Notes under the pieces: generated by a model | What the model saw: only the letters and a program-made list of their open reading frames with translations | Databases searched by the model: none | Told to the model about the DNA's origin: nothing | Translations under genes and position numbers: made by a program | NCBI GenBank assembly: GCA_015075225.1 | Contig: JABTUQ010000001.1 | Span: 124,001-188,000, forward strand | From: Burkholderiales bacterium | GTDB taxonomy: Bacteria > Pseudomonadota > Gammaproteobacteria > Burkholderiales > Nitrosomonadaceae | DNA length: 64,000 bases | Reading direction: 5' to 3' | Part shown: in pieces, positions 9,164 to 17,307 of the stretch | Numbering within the stretch: position 1 is the first letter of the stretch | How the letters are laid out: each line of letters begins with the position of its first letter

Positions 9164-9412
9164 TCATCTTTTCTTCAGATAAAACAGGAATTCACCCGTG
9201 GATTCGGATGAGGACAGCAGTTCATGCCCGGTCTGATCGGCGAATACCCGGAAATCGATCACGGCTCCGGGGTCGGTGGCCAGAATCTTGAGTATTTCTC
9301 CGCGCGCCATTTCAGACAGGGATTTTTTCGTGCGCAGAATGGGTAATGGACAGAGCAGCCCGCGCACATCCAGCTCTCTGTCAAATAATTCCTGTTTCTT
9401 TTCCGGATTCAT
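9164..9412 (-). CDS. TusA/SirA-family sulfur carrier
   Basis: An 82-residue protein with the family core LDVRGLLCPLPILRTKKSL; the Cys of CPxP carries the persulfide in this family. TusA-type proteins relay sulfur for tRNA thiolation, molybdenum cofactor synthesis or sulfur oxidation. No dsr, hdr or rhodanese gene lies near, so the particular pathway is open. The start is the ATG complementary to 9410-9412. Gene order suggests it stands alone, or is co-transcribed with the GST gene 68 bases further on. Confidence 0.88.
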   Translation of the reverse strand: MNPEKKQELFDRELDVRGLLCPLPILRTKKSLSEMARGEILKILATDPGAVIDFRVFADQTGHELLSSSESTGEFLFYLKKR

Positions 9413-9473
9413 GTTGTTAATCCCTTCCTCAGCAGAACGCGAGATTTTACCTGTTTCAGGTAATTTAACCGCC

Positions 9474-10544
9474 TCACATCGATAACGGCTTCACATAGCC
9501 GGTCAGTTCCATATAACCCCGCCCAGCTGGTTTGCCATCGCGTGTGAGGGTGACGGCACCTTCCCAGTAAACAGCGCCACTGGATCTGCGGGAATCCAGT
9601 TCTTGATCATCCATCAGCGGCGTGATCTGCCACTCGGTTTCGCCTGTCCGGATACGGGTAGCCACCGGATAATCCGCCTGTGTGCGCGTGGAATGCCAGG
9701 TGCGCTCAGGATGAAAACTGACCTGATCTGGCGCAAATGTCCGGATCTGGCCGGAGGCATCGCGCAATACGGCATGGGCCCAGATTGTACCGCCATCCTT
9801 TCCGCGTATCTGAAACGCCATCAGGGCGGAGCCATCATCGAGACTTGAGCTGATCCAGTCCCAGCCTGCTGCATCCGGATCAAGATACTCGCTTGACCAT
9901 TCACGATCGAGCCAGGCAGAGCCGGTGACAGGCATGGTCTTTCCCTGGCGGCTGATTGTGCCATTGACCTGTAAATGCGGTTCGCTGTAGTAATAACTGG
10001 CTTGTTCCATTCTCGGGCCTTTGCGGGAAAATCCATTTTCACCCTGCAACATCAGAGGTTGTGACGGTGTCAGGCTAAACGCCAGAGTAAAATCCTCTGC
10101 CTCGATCTGGGTATGGTAGCGGCCATCAGCCTCGCGTACCAAAAACCAGTCATCCAGCCTGACATCGGTATCGCCAGTGCGGGCATACGCCAGATCAAAT
10201 CCCTCGCGGACAACTTTCTGATCATGCTGCAGCTTGCCGATGGCCGGATCGGACAACGCCGCATGCGCGACAATCAGCTGCTTCGGTGCAAAATGGCTGG
10301 GATTATCCTGATCGGCCTGGGTGGCCACACGAAAAAAAGTGATCTGAAAACCGAGTGGTTTGCCAGCTGGGGTCTCCAGCCAGCCGGTTACATACCACCA
10401 TTCAATCCGGTAATCGGGATGGGCGCCGGCATCCTGTGGAAAATCCAGGATTTTGCCGGGCAGAACGGGCGCGAATTGGGGCGGTGCAGAAAACAGACTG
10501 CCCTGCAGGATCAGCCAGCCGAGCAATATCCAGAAATAACGCAT
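9474..10544 (-). CDS. AttH/CrtC-like lipocalin-type secreted protein
   Basis: A 356-residue protein of the AttH / hydroxyneurosporene-dehydratase-like family (two lipocalin-like barrels). The start is the ATG complementary to 10542-10544, preceded by GGGAGG and overlapping the stop of the permease gene. A signal peptide (MRYFWILLGWLILQGSLFS) sends it out of the cytosol. Family motifs include PDYRIEWWYVTGWLE, GSAWLDREWSSEYLD and GWDWISSSLDDGSALM. It is the third gene of an ABC ATPase-FtsX permease-AttH operon, a set known from many proteobacteria as a presumed export system for a lipid-like or hydrophobic ligand; the ligand is unknown. Confidence 0.88.
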   Translation of the reverse strand: MRYFWILLGWLILQGSLFSAPPQFAPVLPGKILDFPQDAGAHPDYRIEWWYVTGWLETPAGKPLGFQITFFRVATQADQDNPSHFAPKQLIVAHAALSDPAIGKLQHDQKVVREGFDLAYARTGDTDVRLDDWFLVREADGRYHTQIEAEDFTLAFSLTPSQPLMLQGENGFSRKGPRMEQASYYYSEPHLQVNGTISRQGKTMPVTGSAWLDREWSSEYLDPDAAGWDWISSSLDDGSALMAFQIRGKDGGTIWAHAVLRDASGQIRTFAPDQVSFHPERTWHSTRTQADYPVATRIRTGETEWQITPLMDDQELDSRRSSGAVYWEGAVTLTRDGKPAGRGYMELTGYVKPLSM

Positions 10545-13093
10545 TACCAATCCTCCCTTACCGCACGGATCACATCGCCGGATACCGCGCGGCGGCTGGC
10601 CAGGAATGCCGTCAGTGCGGCAGCAGCCAGCACCGCCAGCGCCATCACGCCCAGCCATGTCCATGGCAGATGCAGCTGCATCGTCCAGTGAAATGATTGC
10701 GGGTTGACAATAAAAACCAGAATCAGGCTGATACCAGTGCCCAGCAGGAAACCGGCCAGAATGCCGAATCCACCCAGCAAACTGCCTTCCAGTGTCAGCA
10801 TGCGGTAGATTTGCCGCTTGCTGAGGCCAATATGCCGCAGCATGCCAAATTCCCGGATGCGCGTCAGTGTCTGTGCTGAAAAACTGGCAGCGACGCCCAT
10901 CAACCCCACGCCGATAGCCACCAGCTCCAGCAGGTAGGTCACAGCAAAACTGCGATCAAACTGCCTGAGCGCCGCCGCCCGCACCCGGCCGGTTTCCATG
11001 ATTTCCAGCGTTTCTCCAAAGGGCAGGGCTTTCAGCGCAGTTGCAACCGTATCGAATGCCGTTCCGGGATGAAGCCACAGTGCTGCATCGCTGGCATGAT
11101 CATCCCCGGTCAGCCGGCGGTAATCGGACAGCTGCATTTGCATGGCTCCGAATATCCGCCCGTAATCCCGCCAGATGCCGACAACGATAAATATTTGTGT
11201 GGAATCGGCAAATGGCAGCGTGATCCGGTCGCCGGTCCTGAAACCATACAAATCGACCATGGCCTCCGAAATCCAGATTGGGATGGTGCCAGGTGGAATA
11301 TCGCCAGACGGCAGGGCTGCTCCGGTCAGCGGCAGGATCAGGCCGGGATTATCCAGGGCAACCGGCCGCGCCAGCAGAGTGATGGCCGGTTTGGCCAGAT
11401 CAAGTGTGACTGGAACCGAGCGGATGAAATCCACGCGCGCAACCCCGTTGCGACTGGCCATGGCCTGCTGTTCCTCCAGTGTAAACCCGCGTATATCCTG
11501 ATGGATGGTGGAATGCAGGTAAACATCGGCTGGCAGCACTTGCCCCAGCCAGTCATCCAGCGATATGCGGAAACTGGCCACCATGATCGCCATGGCCACC
11601 ATCAGGCTGAAACTCACCAGTACACCGCCGAGCGCGATTGCCGCCAGACCGGAGGCATTGGATAAGCGGGTTGTGGCCAGCGTAACCAGAGCCCCCGTTT
11701 GATCGGGATTGGACAGGCGCGACAGCATCGCGAAAAACAGGCCACATAAATAGGGCAGTGCGGCAATGCTGCCGATCAGCAGCAATACAATGGCAAGATA
11801 GCCGAATATCGGCAGATCATTGACCGGTGGCAACGCGGTAAAGACAAGGCCCATCAGCAGACAAACTGCCGCCAGACGGGGAACGCGCAAGGCTGTCAGC
11901 ATCGTGTATTCGCTACCGGATTTGAGTGCGGGCGCAGGGTGTGTGCGGGCTGCTTCCCACGCAGGCACCAATCCCCCGAGGATGGTAATCCCCGTTCCCA
12001 GTAGAAAATACAGCACTGCCGCCAGTGGATCGAGGTGCAGGCGCGGCGCCACACCGGGAAAGAAACCGGCACCCAGATCGGCACCCAGAAAATGTAGTGC
12101 AGCTGCCGCCAGCAGATATCCCAGCCCCAATCCCAGCAGTGAACCCAGCACACCCAGCAGTGCGCTTTCCAGCAGCAGCTGGCGCAAAATCTGGCGGCGG
12201 CTCATGCCCAGCACGCGCAGCAAAGCCAGTTGAGAGCGCCGCCGGATGGTGGAGAGTACCTGGCCGGAAAAAATCAGGAATGCACCGGTAAACAAGGCCA
12301 CCAGCGCCAGAATGTTCAGGTTGATACGGTAGGCGCGCGACATGGTGTGGATGCGTGCATCGTCATCCTCGCTTTCCGTCAACAGATAAGATGGACCGAG
12401 CGCTTCGCCCAATGCGGCACGGAAGGCAGCGGGATCAATTCCCGGTTGCAGTTTCAGCTCGATGCGCGAGAGCTGGCCAGGCTGATCGAAACGCCACTGT
12501 GCCGCACCAATATCCATCACGCCAATACGCTGGCCGGGATGTGCCCGGGCCAGTCCGCCAGCCACACGCAATTGCACCCGTTTTGCCCCGGTACTGACTT
12601 CGATGGTATCGCCCTGTTTGACCGATAGCCATTCCATCGCCGCCGGAGACAAGAAAATTGCATCATCCGCCAGCGTGTCCATGGGTTTGCCTTCTGCTGG
12701 CACACCCAGCAGATCCGGTGTCATCGTGATGGCACGAAATCCATCCATCCCCAGAATTTTAAAAACAGGGTTATGCATGGTTTTAGCCTTGGCAGGCACT
12801 CCGGCAGTGATTTCCAGAATGGGACTGGCTTGTGCCACACCGGCATACCGGGCAAGACGCGGATAGAGCAATTCATCGAAGGTATAGCGGGTAGCGCGTA
12901 CCGTCAGATCGGATTTACCGGAAAGGCTGCGGGTGGCGGCAGAAAATTCGCTCACAGCCGCCGTGTTGATGAGGTGAATGGTAAATCCCAACGCCACGCC
13001 AAGCGTGATCGCCAGCACTGCGACGACCGATTGCAGGCGATGCGAGCGCCATTCACCCAATAATAGCCAGCGGGTAAGCAGGGGCGGGGTCAT
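10544..13093 (-). CDS. FtsX-like ABC transporter permease
   Basis: An 849-residue membrane protein with two FtsX-type modules. It starts with a membrane helix after RWLLLGEWRSHRLQS, followed by a large periplasmic MacB-like domain (about 45-265), then a bundle of helices from about 270 with the typical RRSQLALLRVLGMSRRQI motif, and a second module with RIREFGMLRHIGLSKRQIYRM near 765. About ten membrane segments in all. Its start overlaps the ATPase gene by ATGA. Such permeases act as mechanotransmitters or lipoprotein-type extractors rather than classical pores. The substrate is unknown. Confidence 0.9.
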   Translation of the reverse strand: MTPPLLTRWLLLGEWRSHRLQSVVAVLAITLGVALGFTIHLINTAAVSEFSAATRSLSGKSDLTVRATRYTFDELLYPRLARYAGVAQASPILEITAGVPAKAKTMHNPVFKILGMDGFRAITMTPDLLGVPAEGKPMDTLADDAIFLSPAAMEWLSVKQGDTIEVSTGAKRVQLRVAGGLARAHPGQRIGVMDIGAAQWRFDQPGQLSRIELKLQPGIDPAAFRAALGEALGPSYLLTESEDDDARIHTMSRAYRINLNILALVALFTGAFLIFSGQVLSTIRRRSQLALLRVLGMSRRQILRQLLLESALLGVLGSLLGLGLGYLLAAAALHFLGADLGAGFFPGVAPRLHLDPLAAVLYFLLGTGITILGGLVPAWEAARTHPAPALKSGSEYTMLTALRVPRLAAVCLLMGLVFTALPPVNDLPIFGYLAIVLLLIGSIAALPYLCGLFFAMLSRLSNPDQTGALVTLATTRLSNASGLAAIALGGVLVSFSLMVAMAIMVASFRISLDDWLGQVLPADVYLHSTIHQDIRGFTLEEQQAMASRNGVARVDFIRSVPVTLDLAKPAITLLARPVALDNPGLILPLTGAALPSGDIPPGTIPIWISEAMVDLYGFRTGDRITLPFADSTQIFIVVGIWRDYGRIFGAMQMQLSDYRRLTGDDHASDAALWLHPGTAFDTVATALKALPFGETLEIMETGRVRAAALRQFDRSFAVTYLLELVAIGVGLMGVAASFSAQTLTRIREFGMLRHIGLSKRQIYRMLTLEGSLLGGFGILAGFLLGTGISLILVFIVNPQSFHWTMQLHLPWTWLGVMALAVLAAAALTAFLASRRAVSGDVIRAVREDW

Positions 13094-13764
13094 GTCCGGT
13101 TTTCCGATGATGCCGGAGTAAGGCTGTGTCTATCCATGATCAGGATTTTGTCTGCTGTTTCTGCTGCCGCGCGTGAATGCGTGACGATAATGGCCGAAGC
13201 GCCATTGGCCTTGATCTCGTCGCGGATCAGGTGCAGGATTTCGCGGGCGGTATCCTGATCGAGATTGCCGGTTGGCTCATCTGCCAGAATCAGGCGGGGA
13301 CGATGCACCAGCGCACGCGCCACCGCTACGCGCTGCAATTCTCCGCCGGATAACTGATGCGGAAAATCCTGCTCCCGGCCTTGCAATCCCACCGCAGCCA
13401 GCATGGCTGGTGCGCGATCCAGTGGCAACTGATTGAGCAATAGCGGCAGCGAAACATTTTGCAACAGGGTCAGTTGCGGCAGCACATGAAATGCCTGAAA
13501 AATGAATCCCAGATACTTGCGCCGCAGGCGGGTGGCCGCTTCATCTTCCGCCGACAGATGTTCGCCTTCAATCCGGATTTCTCCGCTATCAGGGCTGTCC
13601 AGCCCGGCGATCAGATTCAGCAGAGTTGATTTGCCCACGCCGGAATCACCCATGATCGCCACATATTCCCCAGCTGCAAAAGAGTGGGACAAGCCGGACA
13701 ACACTTGCCGGTTAGCGTAGGTTTTGCCGAGATTGTGTAATTCCAGAACAGGTGTAAGGCTCAT
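13090..13764 (-). CDS. ABC transporter ATP-binding protein (MacB/LolD type)
   Basis: A 224-residue ATPase with Walker [11 protein letters not shown]-loop FIFQAF, signature [15 protein letters not shown], Walker [14 protein letters not shown] and the switch His in [21 protein letters not shown] gives the best start (complement of 13762-13764); an upstream in-frame start would add 11 residues with no family match. It energises the FtsX-like permease encoded next, and is the first gene of the three-gene operon. Confidence 0.93.
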   Translation of the reverse strand: MSLTPVLELHNLGKTYANRQVLSGLSHSFAAGEYVAIMGDSGVGKSTLLNLIAGLDSPDSGEIRIEGEHLSAEDEAATRLRRKYLGFIFQAFHVLPQLTLLQNVSLPLLLNQLPLDRAPAMLAAVGLQGREQDFPHQLSGGELQRVAVARALVHRPRLILADEPTGNLDQDTAREILHLIRDEIKANGASAIIVTHSRAAAETADKILIMDRHSLTPASSENRT

Positions 13765-13829
13765 ACCGGGTATTGTATAGTTGATAACGCAATGCATAAT
13801 CTTTCAAAGCATACGAGGTTTTTACCATC

Positions 13830-14183
13830 ATGGACATTCAAATCAAGCGAGCTTACGAACCAGCTGATCCGGCCGATGGTTGCCGTGTGCTGGTGGATCG
13901 GCTCTGGCCGCGCGGACGGACAAAGGAACAGGTAGCCTGCGAACTGTGGCTGAAGGAAATTGCCCCCAGCACCGGGCTACGCAAATGGTTCAATCATGAC
14001 CATGCAAAATGGGCAGAATTCCAGCAGCGTTACCGCGCAGAACTCTCTGCTTACCCTGACGTGCGGCAATTGTTGCAAAAGGCAGCTGAAGGGCGGCTAA
14101 CACTGGTTTATGGCGCCCATGACCAGGAATATAACCAGGCCGTGGTACTACGGGATTATTTATTGGAACAGAAACAGGATTGA
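13830..14183 (+). CDS. DUF488 family protein (YeaO-like)
   Basis: A 117-residue cytosolic protein of the DUF488 family. It has the family motifs IQIKRAYEP, GCRVLVDRLWPRGRTKE and LVYGAHDQEYNQAVVL. Members are widespread small proteins of unknown biochemical function, sometimes linked to uptake or stress. It is divergent from the ABC operon, with 65 bases between starts, and stands alone. Confidence 0.9.
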   Translation: MDIQIKRAYEPADPADGCRVLVDRLWPRGRTKEQVACELWLKEIAPSTGLRKWFNHDHAKWAEFQQRYRAELSAYPDVRQLLQKAAEGRLTLVYGAHDQEYNQAVVLRDYLLEQKQD

Positions 14184-14340
14184 GGCGGCGACAGTAGATT
14201 TTTATTTTTTCCGGACAGGAAGATTAATACAATAATTGCACATTTCGTTTCAGCAGAATGGGCAGAAATGATGGCAACGAAAGAATGGATAATTCTGCAA
14301 TATATAAAACCGGGTGCGCCGCGTATTCAACACTGATAAG

Positions 14341-14481
14341 AGAACCTCTGAAAAACGTTAGCGAGGCAGCCAGTTCAAGGCAAAAACCGGAGAGAAAGCG
14401 GAGCTTATACGTAATAAATGAGCATTTTGATGCCGATTTTTAACGCAGAAATAACAACGCAGGTAGTTTTTCAGAGGTTCC
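14341..14481 (+). mobile_element. MITE-like element, copy 1
   Basis: A 141-bp member of the dispersed repeat found six times in this window. The left end AGAACCTCTGAAAAACG is the inverted complement of the right end TTTTTCAGAGGTTCC. The inside holds the shared segments AGCGAGGCAG, AAGGCAAAAA and AATAAATGAGCATTTT. There is no transposase. The flanks (TAAG left, ATAA right) do not form a perfect duplication. It lies just upstream of the H-NS-like gene. Confidence 0.85.
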
Positions 14482-14525
14482 ATAACATCAATAAAAACAC
14501 ATATTTTTAGGGATAGACATCCACG

Positions 14526-14816
14526 ATGAAAAACTTGACATATATCGAGATTCAGGAAGAAATCTGCAAATTGCAAAAGCAGGCAGGTGAAATCCGTGCA
14601 AAGGAATTGGCCGAGGTGATTGCAGATATTAAAGCCAAAATCCAGTTATATGGCATCACCGAAAAAGATTTGGGGTTTAGTGAAAAACAGAAAAAACCAA
14701 TTTATCCTCCCGTGTACAAGAAAGGTAATCAAACCTGGTCTGGACGGGGTCGCCAACCCGGATGGATCAAGGCGTATCTTGAAGCAGGCGGAAAACTTGC
14801 AGATTTGTTGATCTGA
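14526..14816 (+). CDS. H-NS-like nucleoid-associated protein
   Basis: A 96-residue protein: the N-terminal half is a coiled-coil oligomerisation segment (IQEEICKLQKQAGEIRAKEL), the C-terminal part is the H-NS DNA-binding domain with the AT-hook-like loop in TWSGRGRQPGWIKAYLEAGG. Proteins of this family bind curved AT-rich DNA and silence horizontally acquired genes. A MITE copy ends only 45 bases before its start, so the element may supply or modify its promoter. Confidence 0.9.
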   Translation: MKNLTYIEIQEEICKLQKQAGEIRAKELAEVIADIKAKIQLYGITEKDLGFSEKQKKPIYPPVYKKGNQTWSGRGRQPGWIKAYLEAGGKLADLLI

Positions 14817-14934
14817 TAGAAGCACTGAACAATCCTTAATGCACTGTTGCAGTGCGGGTGGAGAATTGTTGTAACAGGCAATGTCACCCGTCGCCGGACA
14901 GGCCACGCATTTCAAAACAAATAATCCAGTTACC

Positions 14935-15426
14935 ATGAAAAAAATCAGAATTGGGCAGGGGTTTGATATTCACCAATTGGCCGCCGGGCGCGACCTTATT
15001 ATCGGCGGCGTTACCATTCCGTATGAAAAAGGATTGCTTGGCCATTCGGACGCGGATGTGCTGCTGCATGCCTTGTGCGATGCGTTGCTGGGTGCGGCTG
15101 CGCTGGGTGATATTGGCCGGCATTTTTCCGATACCGATCCACGTTACAAGGGGATCGACAGCCGCAAGCTGGTGCGCGAGGTACACCGGTTGCTGACGGA
15201 AGCAGGCTATCGCGTGGTGAATATCGATGCCACCATCATCGCGCAGGCGCCCAAAATGGCACCGCATATCCCGAGGATGATCGCCAACATCGCGCAGGAT
15301 CTCGCCATTGCTGCCGGAGATATCAACATCAAGGCCAAAACGGCTGAAAAACTTGGCCCGATCGGGCGGGGCGAAGGGATCGAGGCAGAAGTCGTTTGCC
15401 TGATCGAAAGCAGGGACGAAGTATAA
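14935..15426 (+). CDS. ispF: 2-C-methyl-D-erythritol 2,4-cyclodiphosphate synthase
   Basis: Converts CDP-methylerythritol 2-phosphate to the cyclodiphosphate in the MEP isoprenoid pathway. The 163-residue protein starts [13 protein letters not shown], with the zinc ligands Asp and His in FDIH, the family motif [20 protein letters not shown], and [16 protein letters not shown] near the end. A longer in-frame start exists at 14881 but adds residues unlike the family. It is followed by thpR after only 5 bases. Confidence 0.96.
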   Translation: MKKIRIGQGFDIHQLAAGRDLIIGGVTIPYEKGLLGHSDADVLLHALCDALLGAAALGDIGRHFSDTDPRYKGIDSRKLVREVHRLLTEAGYRVVNIDATIIAQAPKMAPHIPRMIANIAQDLAIAAGDINIKAKTAEKLGPIGRGEGIEAEVVCLIESRDEV

Positions 15427-15431
15427 CTACC

Positions 15432-16034
15432 ATGACTGGCGCCACACCCACTGCCAGGCTGTTTTTTGCACTGTGGCCGCACGCGCTGCAAGTAAGCCAA
15501 CAACCGCAGGACAGGACACGCAAACAGTTGGCCCGGCTGGCAAAACATCTGGCGGATCAATATGCGGGCCGGTGTATCCGTCCGGAACAACTGCATCTGA
15601 CGCTGGTATTCATCGGCGAAGTGGATAGCAGTGTGATTCCGGTGCTGCGCGAGGTAGGCGCGCGCGTTCAGTGTGCCTCATTCGAATTGCTGCTGGATAA
15701 ACTGCATTGCTGGGGCAAAGGCAAGATCATTGCTGCCGGGGTATCGCAGCCCTGCAGTGAACTGTCTTTGCTGGCGCAAGCGGTGCGTGACCAGCTTGAC
15801 GCCGCCGGCGTAGGTTACGACACCATCCGGTTTGTGCCGCATGTCACGCTGGTGCGCGATGCCAGCCGGGAACCCCGGCAGATGCTGTGGCCGGAGATGA
15901 TCGCACCCATCACCTGGCAGGCAACACACTGGTCGCTGGTGCAATCCAGCCCAACCCGACAGGGTTCATCCTATCAATCCCTTGCTGACTGGGCGCTTAC
16001 ACCGCCGGATATTCATGAACCTCATTGCGTTTGA
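15432..16034 (+). CDS. thpR: RNA 2',3'-cyclic phosphodiesterase
   Basis: A 200-residue 2H-phosphoesterase. The two catalytic His motifs are both visible: LHLTLVF (about 55-61) and PHVTLVR (about 138-144). The start at ATG 15432 gives the usual length of the family. It opens 5 bases after ispF and its end overlaps tsaB by 20 bases, so it is part of the same run of genes. Confidence 0.92.
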   Translation: MTGATPTARLFFALWPHALQVSQQPQDRTRKQLARLAKHLADQYAGRCIRPEQLHLTLVFIGEVDSSVIPVLREVGARVQCASFELLLDKLHCWGKGKIIAAGVSQPCSELSLLAQAVRDQLDAAGVGYDTIRFVPHVTLVRDASREPRQMLWPEMIAPITWQATHWSLVQSSPTRQGSSYQSLADWALTPPDIHEPHCV

Positions 16035-16686
16035 TACCTCCACCGAATACTGTTCCCTTGCGTTGTGGCGCAATGGTGAGCTCATCAGCAAGGAAGTGCT
16101 GGCGGGGCAACGCCATTCCGAATTGCTGCTGCCCATGCTGCAAACGCTGCTGGACGAAGCCGGAATCAGCCTGAACCGGATTGACTGCATTGCTTTTGGT
16201 GCCGGGCCAGGTTCGTTCACTGGATTGCGCATTGCCTGCGGCATCGCCCAGGGGCTGGCCTTTGCAAACGATGTGCCGGTTATCGGCATCAGCACACTGG
16301 AAGCACTGGCGCAGCAGGTGAATACACCCCGCGTGCTGGCTGCGCTGGATGCCCGCATGGGAGAACTCTATTTCGCCGCTTATGAAAAAACCGTAACCGG
16401 CTGGTCTACCGTGCATGCGCCGTTGCTATGCCGGCCGGAATCCGCGCCGCTCGTAACCGGGAACGACTGGACCGGATGCGGTAGCGGCTTTGATCTGTAT
16501 CAGACGGTTTTATCAGAAAGATATGGCGCGCATCTGCAGCAAAATATCCCCGGCTGTTATCCCCATGCGCGTGAAATGGTGCAAATGGCAGCGATAAGGT
16601 TCGCCAATGGCGAGGGCAAAATGGCAGAAGAAGCGCTGCCTATATACATCCGCAACAAGGTGGCACTGAAGGAAAGCGAGCGATGA
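16015..16686 (+). CDS. tsaB: tRNA threonylcarbamoyladenosine biosynthesis protein TsaB
   Basis: Scaffold and activator of TsaD in making the t6A modification at position 37 of tRNAs. The 223-residue protein begins MNLIAFDTSTEYCSLAL and has the family motif FGAGPGSFTGLRIACGIAQGL. The start lies inside the end of thpR, in another frame. The next gene, rimI, overlaps by ATGA; the tsaB-rimI pair is common in proteobacteria. Confidence 0.95.
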   Translation: MNLIAFDTSTEYCSLALWRNGELISKEVLAGQRHSELLLPMLQTLLDEAGISLNRIDCIAFGAGPGSFTGLRIACGIAQGLAFANDVPVIGISTLEALAQQVNTPRVLAALDARMGELYFAAYEKTVTGWSTVHAPLLCRPESAPLVTGNDWTGCGSGFDLYQTVLSERYGAHLQQNIPGCYPHAREMVQMAAIRFANGEGKMAEEALPIYIRNKVALKESER

Positions 16687-17174
16687 CCGGTTCACCTTCC
16701 ATTCAGGCCGACATCCGTGAAATGCGTTTCGAGGATCTGGAGCAGATCATCTGCATCGAACACGAGATATTTCTGTTCCCGTGGTCACTCATCAATTTCA
16801 GCGATTCCATCAAGGCGGGCTACCACTGCCGCGTGCTGGTGCAACCGCACAGCGAAGCAGACACGCAACCGGATGCGGATATCGTGATGGGTTACGGCAT
16901 CCTCATGATCGGGCCGGGTGAGGCGCATGTGCTGACAGTGGGCGTGGGTCATGCCTGGCAGGGACAAGGGCTGGGAGAAAAAATGCTGCGTCACCTGATC
17001 GCACTTTCACGCGAACACCAAGCGGAATCCGTGCTGCTGGACGTGCGCGAATCCAATACCGGCGCAGCCAGTTTGTACCGGCGGCTCGGGTTTCAGCAGA
17101 TCGCTGTGCGCAAAGGTTACTACCCGGCCATGTGCGGGCGCGAAGATGCGCTGGTCATGAAGCTGGAGCTATGA
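16683..17174 (+). CDS. rimI: Ribosomal protein bS18-alanine N-acetyltransferase
   Basis: A 163-residue GNAT acetyltransferase. The acetyl-CoA loop is in WQGQGLGEKMLRHLI (about 99-113), and the C-terminal motif ESNTGAASLYRRLGFQ is typical of RimI, followed by RKGYYPA. It overlaps the end of tsaB and closes the ispF-thpR-tsaB-rimI run. Confidence 0.93.
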   Translation: MTGSPSIQADIREMRFEDLEQIICIEHEIFLFPWSLINFSDSIKAGYHCRVLVQPHSEADTQPDADIVMGYGILMIGPGEAHVLTVGVGHAWQGQGLGEKMLRHLIALSREHQAESVLLDVRESNTGAASLYRRLGFQQIAVRKGYYPAMCGREDALVMKLEL

Positions 17175-17307
17175 ATCCGGATCTTCTCGGATATTCCGGT
17201 TTGTCTGGTTACACGGAGTAGCCGTGGGTTATGGCGGGGATATGTAAAGAACCAGCACTGGTTGTATAGCAGATGCATTTGCAGGCCATTCATCAAAAGG
17301 AATATTC